A program made the translations under genes and the position numbers. Shown here one piece after another: positions 61,866-64,000 of a DNA stretch of 64,000 bases. Position 1 is the stretch's first letter. Each line of letters opens with the position of its first letter. A model generated the notes under the pieces. It was given only the letters and a program-made list of their open reading frames with translations. It did no database searches and was not told the DNA's origin. The DNA is from Serratia ficaria (GTDB lineage Bacteria; Pseudomonadota; Gammaproteobacteria; Enterobacterales; Enterobacteriaceae), in NCBI RefSeq assembly GCF_900187015.1, contig NZ_LT906479.1, forward strand, positions 3,286,001-3,350,000, written 5' to 3'.

Positions 61866-62938
61866 CTGCCATTCGTTCCGGCTCGGTGGTGTTTGAAAAC
61901 GTCACCAAACAATTCGCCGACTTCATCGCCCTGCCCGGTCTGTCACTCAGCGTCGAACCGGGTACGCTGGTAACCTTGCTCGGCCCTTCCGGCTGCGGCA
62001 AAACCACCACGCTGCGCCTGCTGGCCGGCCTGGAGCACCCAACGTCGGGGCGCATCCTGATTGGCGGCAAGGAGGTTACGCATTTGCCCGCCAACGAACG
62101 CGACGTCGCGATGGTGTTCCAGTCCTACGCGCTGTTCCCGCACATGAACGCGCTGGACAACGTGATGTACGGCCTGCTGGCCAGCGGCCTGTCGCGCAAG
62201 GAGGCCCAGGCCCGGGCGCATGACGGCCTCAAGCTGGTCGGGCTGGAAAACATGGGCCGGCGCCTGCCCGCGGAGCTGTCCGGCGGCCAACAGCAGCGCA
62301 TCGCCGTGGCGCGCGCGCTGGTGCTGGAGCCGCAGGTGCTGCTGCTCGATGAGCCTCTGTCCAACCTTGACGAGCGGCTGCGCCGCCGCGTGCGTACCGA
62401 AATCCGCGAATTGCAGCAGCGCCTCGGCTTTACCGCCGTGTACGTGACTCACGATCAAGAAGAGGCTCTGGCGGTCTCCGATAAAATTATCGTCATGAAA
62501 GAAGGGCATATTGCTCAGCAGGGCGCACCCCAGGAGCTTTACCACTCCCCGGCTTCGGTGTTTATCGCCGATTTTATGGGCGAGGCCAATATTCTGCCCT
62601 GCGACATCGAACGGGTGGAGAATGGCGAGGCGCTGATCACCCTCGGCAGCCGCCAATACCGGGTGCCGGGTGCGCAGGCTCGCCCCGGCGCGGCGCAGCT
62701 CTCGGTGCGCCCGCAGTTTATCACCCTGCAGGCCGGGCACAGCGGCGCCCTGAACGGCGAAGTGACCCACAGCACCTGGCTGGGCGACCATATCGAATAT
62801 GAAGTGAAGACCGAGCTCGGCGCGCTGTTTATCGTCGACGTGCAGATGGAACGCCAACTGCCGCCGGCCACCCGCGTGGCCGTGGATTTCAAATCTCAGG
62901 GGCTGGCGCTGATCGCCCGGCCATCCGCAACGCGTTAA
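61862..62938 (+). CDS. afuC: AfuC-like ABC transporter ATPase
   Basis: A 358-residue ATPase. Walker A is GPSGCGKTT, the Q-loop follows in VFQSYALFPHM, the signature is LSGGQQQRIAVARAL, Walker B is VLLLDEPLSNLD, and the H-loop His lies in YVTHDQEEA. A C-terminal OB-like regulatory domain (TOBE type) occupies about 240-358. The ATG at 61862 overlaps the afuB stop by four bases, so translation is coupled. It powers uptake by AfuB. Confidence 0.95.
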   Translation: MTAIRSGSVVFENVTKQFADFIALPGLSLSVEPGTLVTLLGPSGCGKTTTLRLLAGLEHPTSGRILIGGKEVTHLPANERDVAMVFQSYALFPHMNALDNVMYGLLASGLSRKEAQARAHDGLKLVGLENMGRRLPAELSGGQQQRIAVARALVLEPQVLLLDEPLSNLDERLRRRVRTEIRELQQRLGFTAVYVTHDQEEALAVSDKIIVMKEGHIAQQGAPQELYHSPASVFIADFMGEANILPCDIERVENGEALITLGSRQYRVPGAQARPGAAQLSVRPQFITLQAGHSGALNGEVTHSTWLGDHIEYEVKTELGALFIVDVQMERQLPPATRVAVDFKSQGLALIARPSATR

Positions 62939-62947
62939 GGACCTTAT

Positions 62948-63736
62948 ATGAACCCACAGATTTCCCAGCGGCTGACGCTGGCCGAGCAGGCGGCGCGCGA
63001 AGCGGGCGCCAAAGCGCTGGACTACTTCAACCGCCGCGAAAGCCTGGTGATTGAAACCAAGCGCGATGCGCAGGATGTGGTCTCGATCGCCGACCGCGAA
63101 GTCGAATTGCTGATCCGCGCACAGATCGCCGGGCGCTTTCCGGACGACGGGTTTCTCGGGGAAGAGTTTGGCCTGCAGGCCGGCGATTCCGATTACACCT
63201 GGGTAGTCGATCCGATCGACGGCACCAGCCCCTTCGTAAACGGCATGCCGAACTGGTGCGTGTCCATCGCCGTCATTCATCAGGGCCAGCCGGTCATCGG
63301 CGCGATCGTCGCCCCCTGCCAGCAGGAATGCTTTATCGCGGCGCGCGGCGCAGGCGCCACGCTCAATGGCAAACCGCTGCGGGTGGATCCGACGCGCACC
63401 ATGCAAAATCACGTCACCGGCTTCGGCGCCAACAGCCATGTCCCCCCCGAGCGCGTCGGTGAGATTGCCGCCGGGATCACCGCGGCGGGCGGCAACTTCT
63501 TCCGCAACGGTTCCGGCGCCATGATGCTGGCCTGGGTGGCCGCAGGCCGGCTGGTCGGCTACTACGAACCCTATATGCACGCCTGGGATTGTCTGGCGGG
63601 ATATTGCCTGGTCAACGAGGCCGGCGGCTGGACGCACCCGTTCAACACCGCCGGTGATCATCTGCTGCGCGGCGCGCCGGTGCTGGCGGTGGCCCCGGGG
63701 GCCAGAGAGGCGTTAACGCAAATCGCGCAGTTGTGA
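62948..63736 (+). CDS. inositol-monophosphatase-family phosphatase
   Basis: A 262-residue Mg2+-dependent phosphomonoesterase. The GEEF metal motif is in FLGEEFGL, the DPIDGTxxF motif in WVVDPIDGTSPFVNGMPN, and the late metal motif in AWDCLAGYCLVNEAGGW. Related enzymes include histidinol phosphatase (HisN type), inositol and sugar monophosphatases. Ten bases separate it from afuC, so it is in the same operon. It could dephosphorylate the sugar phosphate brought in by the transporter, for example to release the free sugar. Confidence 0.92.
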   Translation: MNPQISQRLTLAEQAAREAGAKALDYFNRRESLVIETKRDAQDVVSIADREVELLIRAQIAGRFPDDGFLGEEFGLQAGDSDYTWVVDPIDGTSPFVNGMPNWCVSIAVIHQGQPVIGAIVAPCQQECFIAARGAGATLNGKPLRVDPTRTMQNHVTGFGANSHVPPERVGEIAAGITAAGGNFFRNGSGAMMLAWVAAGRLVGYYEPYMHAWDCLAGYCLVNEAGGWTHPFNTAGDHLLRGAPVLAVAPGAREALTQIAQL

Positions 63737-63750
63737 TCTGCGCCTGAATG

Positions 63751-63776
63751 CGTCACCCGGTTTGCGCCGGGTGACG
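63751..63776. terminator. bidirectional hairpin between the phosphatase and gap genes
   Basis: CGTCACCCGG (63751-63760) pairs with CCGGGTGACG (63767-63776) between convergent genes. No T run follows. Confidence 0.6.
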
Positions 63777-63788
63777 TTAGCTGGGCGG

Positions 63789-64000
63789 TTACAGCCCGCG
63801 TTTTTCCATCAGCACCGCCAGATCGACCAGACGGTTCGAGAACCCCCACTCGTTGTCATACCACGCCAGGATCTTGACCAGCTTGCCGCCGATGACCAGG
63901 GTAGACAGCCCGTCGATAATCGATGAGCGCGGGTCGCCTTTATAGTCGCTCGACACCAGGGGCTCATCGCTGTAGCCGAGGATCCCCCTCAGCGGGCCAG
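63789..64000 (-). CDS. glyceraldehyde-3-phosphate dehydrogenase, C-terminal part (cut by window end)
   Basis: The minus strand ends at a TAA (63789-63791) and encodes about 70 residues: [20 protein letters not shown], then [20 protein letters not shown]. The NE(W/T)G(F/Y)SN-R segment in [14 protein letters not shown] contributes to the phosphate and active-site region of GAPDH. The sequence differs from enterobacterial GapA, so it is a second GAPDH isoform or an erythrose-4-phosphate dehydrogenase-like form. The start lies beyond the window. Confidence 0.85.
   Translation of the reverse strand, partial: GPLRGILGYSDEPLVSSDYKGDPRSSIIDGLSTLVIGGKLVKILAWYDNEWGFSNRLVDLAVLMEKRGL

Noticed and set aside
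61943..63661. A 572-codon minus-strand frame across afuC and the phosphatase gene
   Set aside because: Antisense to two well-supported genes with clear motifs; shadow of GC-rich coding sequence.

Overview
The window reads as a chromosomal segment of a GC-rich member of the Enterobacterales, most likely Serratia (S. marcescens complex). This is inferred from gene families and arrangement: the complete paa cluster, YicS, YidB, GlsB/YeaQ, MtfA beside tRNA-Asn, an AfuABC-type operon, and many LysR regulators with small enzyme genes. No database search was possible, so the genus is an inference.

Layout. 1-10.6 kb: housekeeping and stress genes. These are a quinone oxidoreductase, an EEP-family phosphatase/nuclease, a PRISE-like reductase divergent from a LysR gene, a YidB/GlsB/DUF883 envelope-stress cluster, an SDR-LysR pair, a VOC protein and a diguanylate cyclase. 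10.6-24.3 kb: a complete phenylacetate degradation locus, paaZ divergent from paaABCDEFGHIJK, then paaX and paaY. The paaA promoter has a CRP-like site and two PaaX-like operators. 24.3-33.4 kb: amino acid and xenobiotic metabolism, with a permease/RidA/arylformamidase-like operon, GST plus a PNPOx-like protein, a succinate-semialdehyde dehydrogenase and a cupin, with three LysR genes. 33.4-46 kb: PQQ glucose dehydrogenase, a Fur box followed by two tiny coupled ORFs, a melibiose locus (regulator, GH4 alpha-galactosidase, LacY-type permease), a MATE pump, a secreted isochorismatase-like hydrolase, a GlxA-type regulator, yicS and a MetQ/NlpA lipoprotein. 46-47.1 kb: tRNA-Ser(CGA), mtfA, tRNA-Asn(GTT).

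47.1-57.2 kb is a genomic island of about 10 kb inserted at tRNA-Asn. It is bounded by a 23-bp direct repeat of the tRNA 3' end that closely matches the attachment core I recall for the Yersinia high-pathogenicity island, and the tRNA terminator is duplicated too. No integrase is visible. The cargo has a reactive-electrophile and redox-metabolism flavour. It includes a DAACS symporter, a VOC protein with a divergent LysR gene, and a seven-gene operon (VTT membrane protein, two NTF2-fold paralogues, two NAD(P)-binding proteins, an SRPBCC protein, a 43-aa ORF) divergent from a TetR gene with two operators. It ends with a NemR-like regulator, a NemA-like ene-reductase and an SDR.

57.2-64 kb: a LacI regulator divergent from an AfuA-AfuB-AfuC transporter, predicted to import sugar phosphates rather than iron, followed by an inositol-monophosphatase-family phosphatase. 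The 3' end of a GAPDH gene closes the window.
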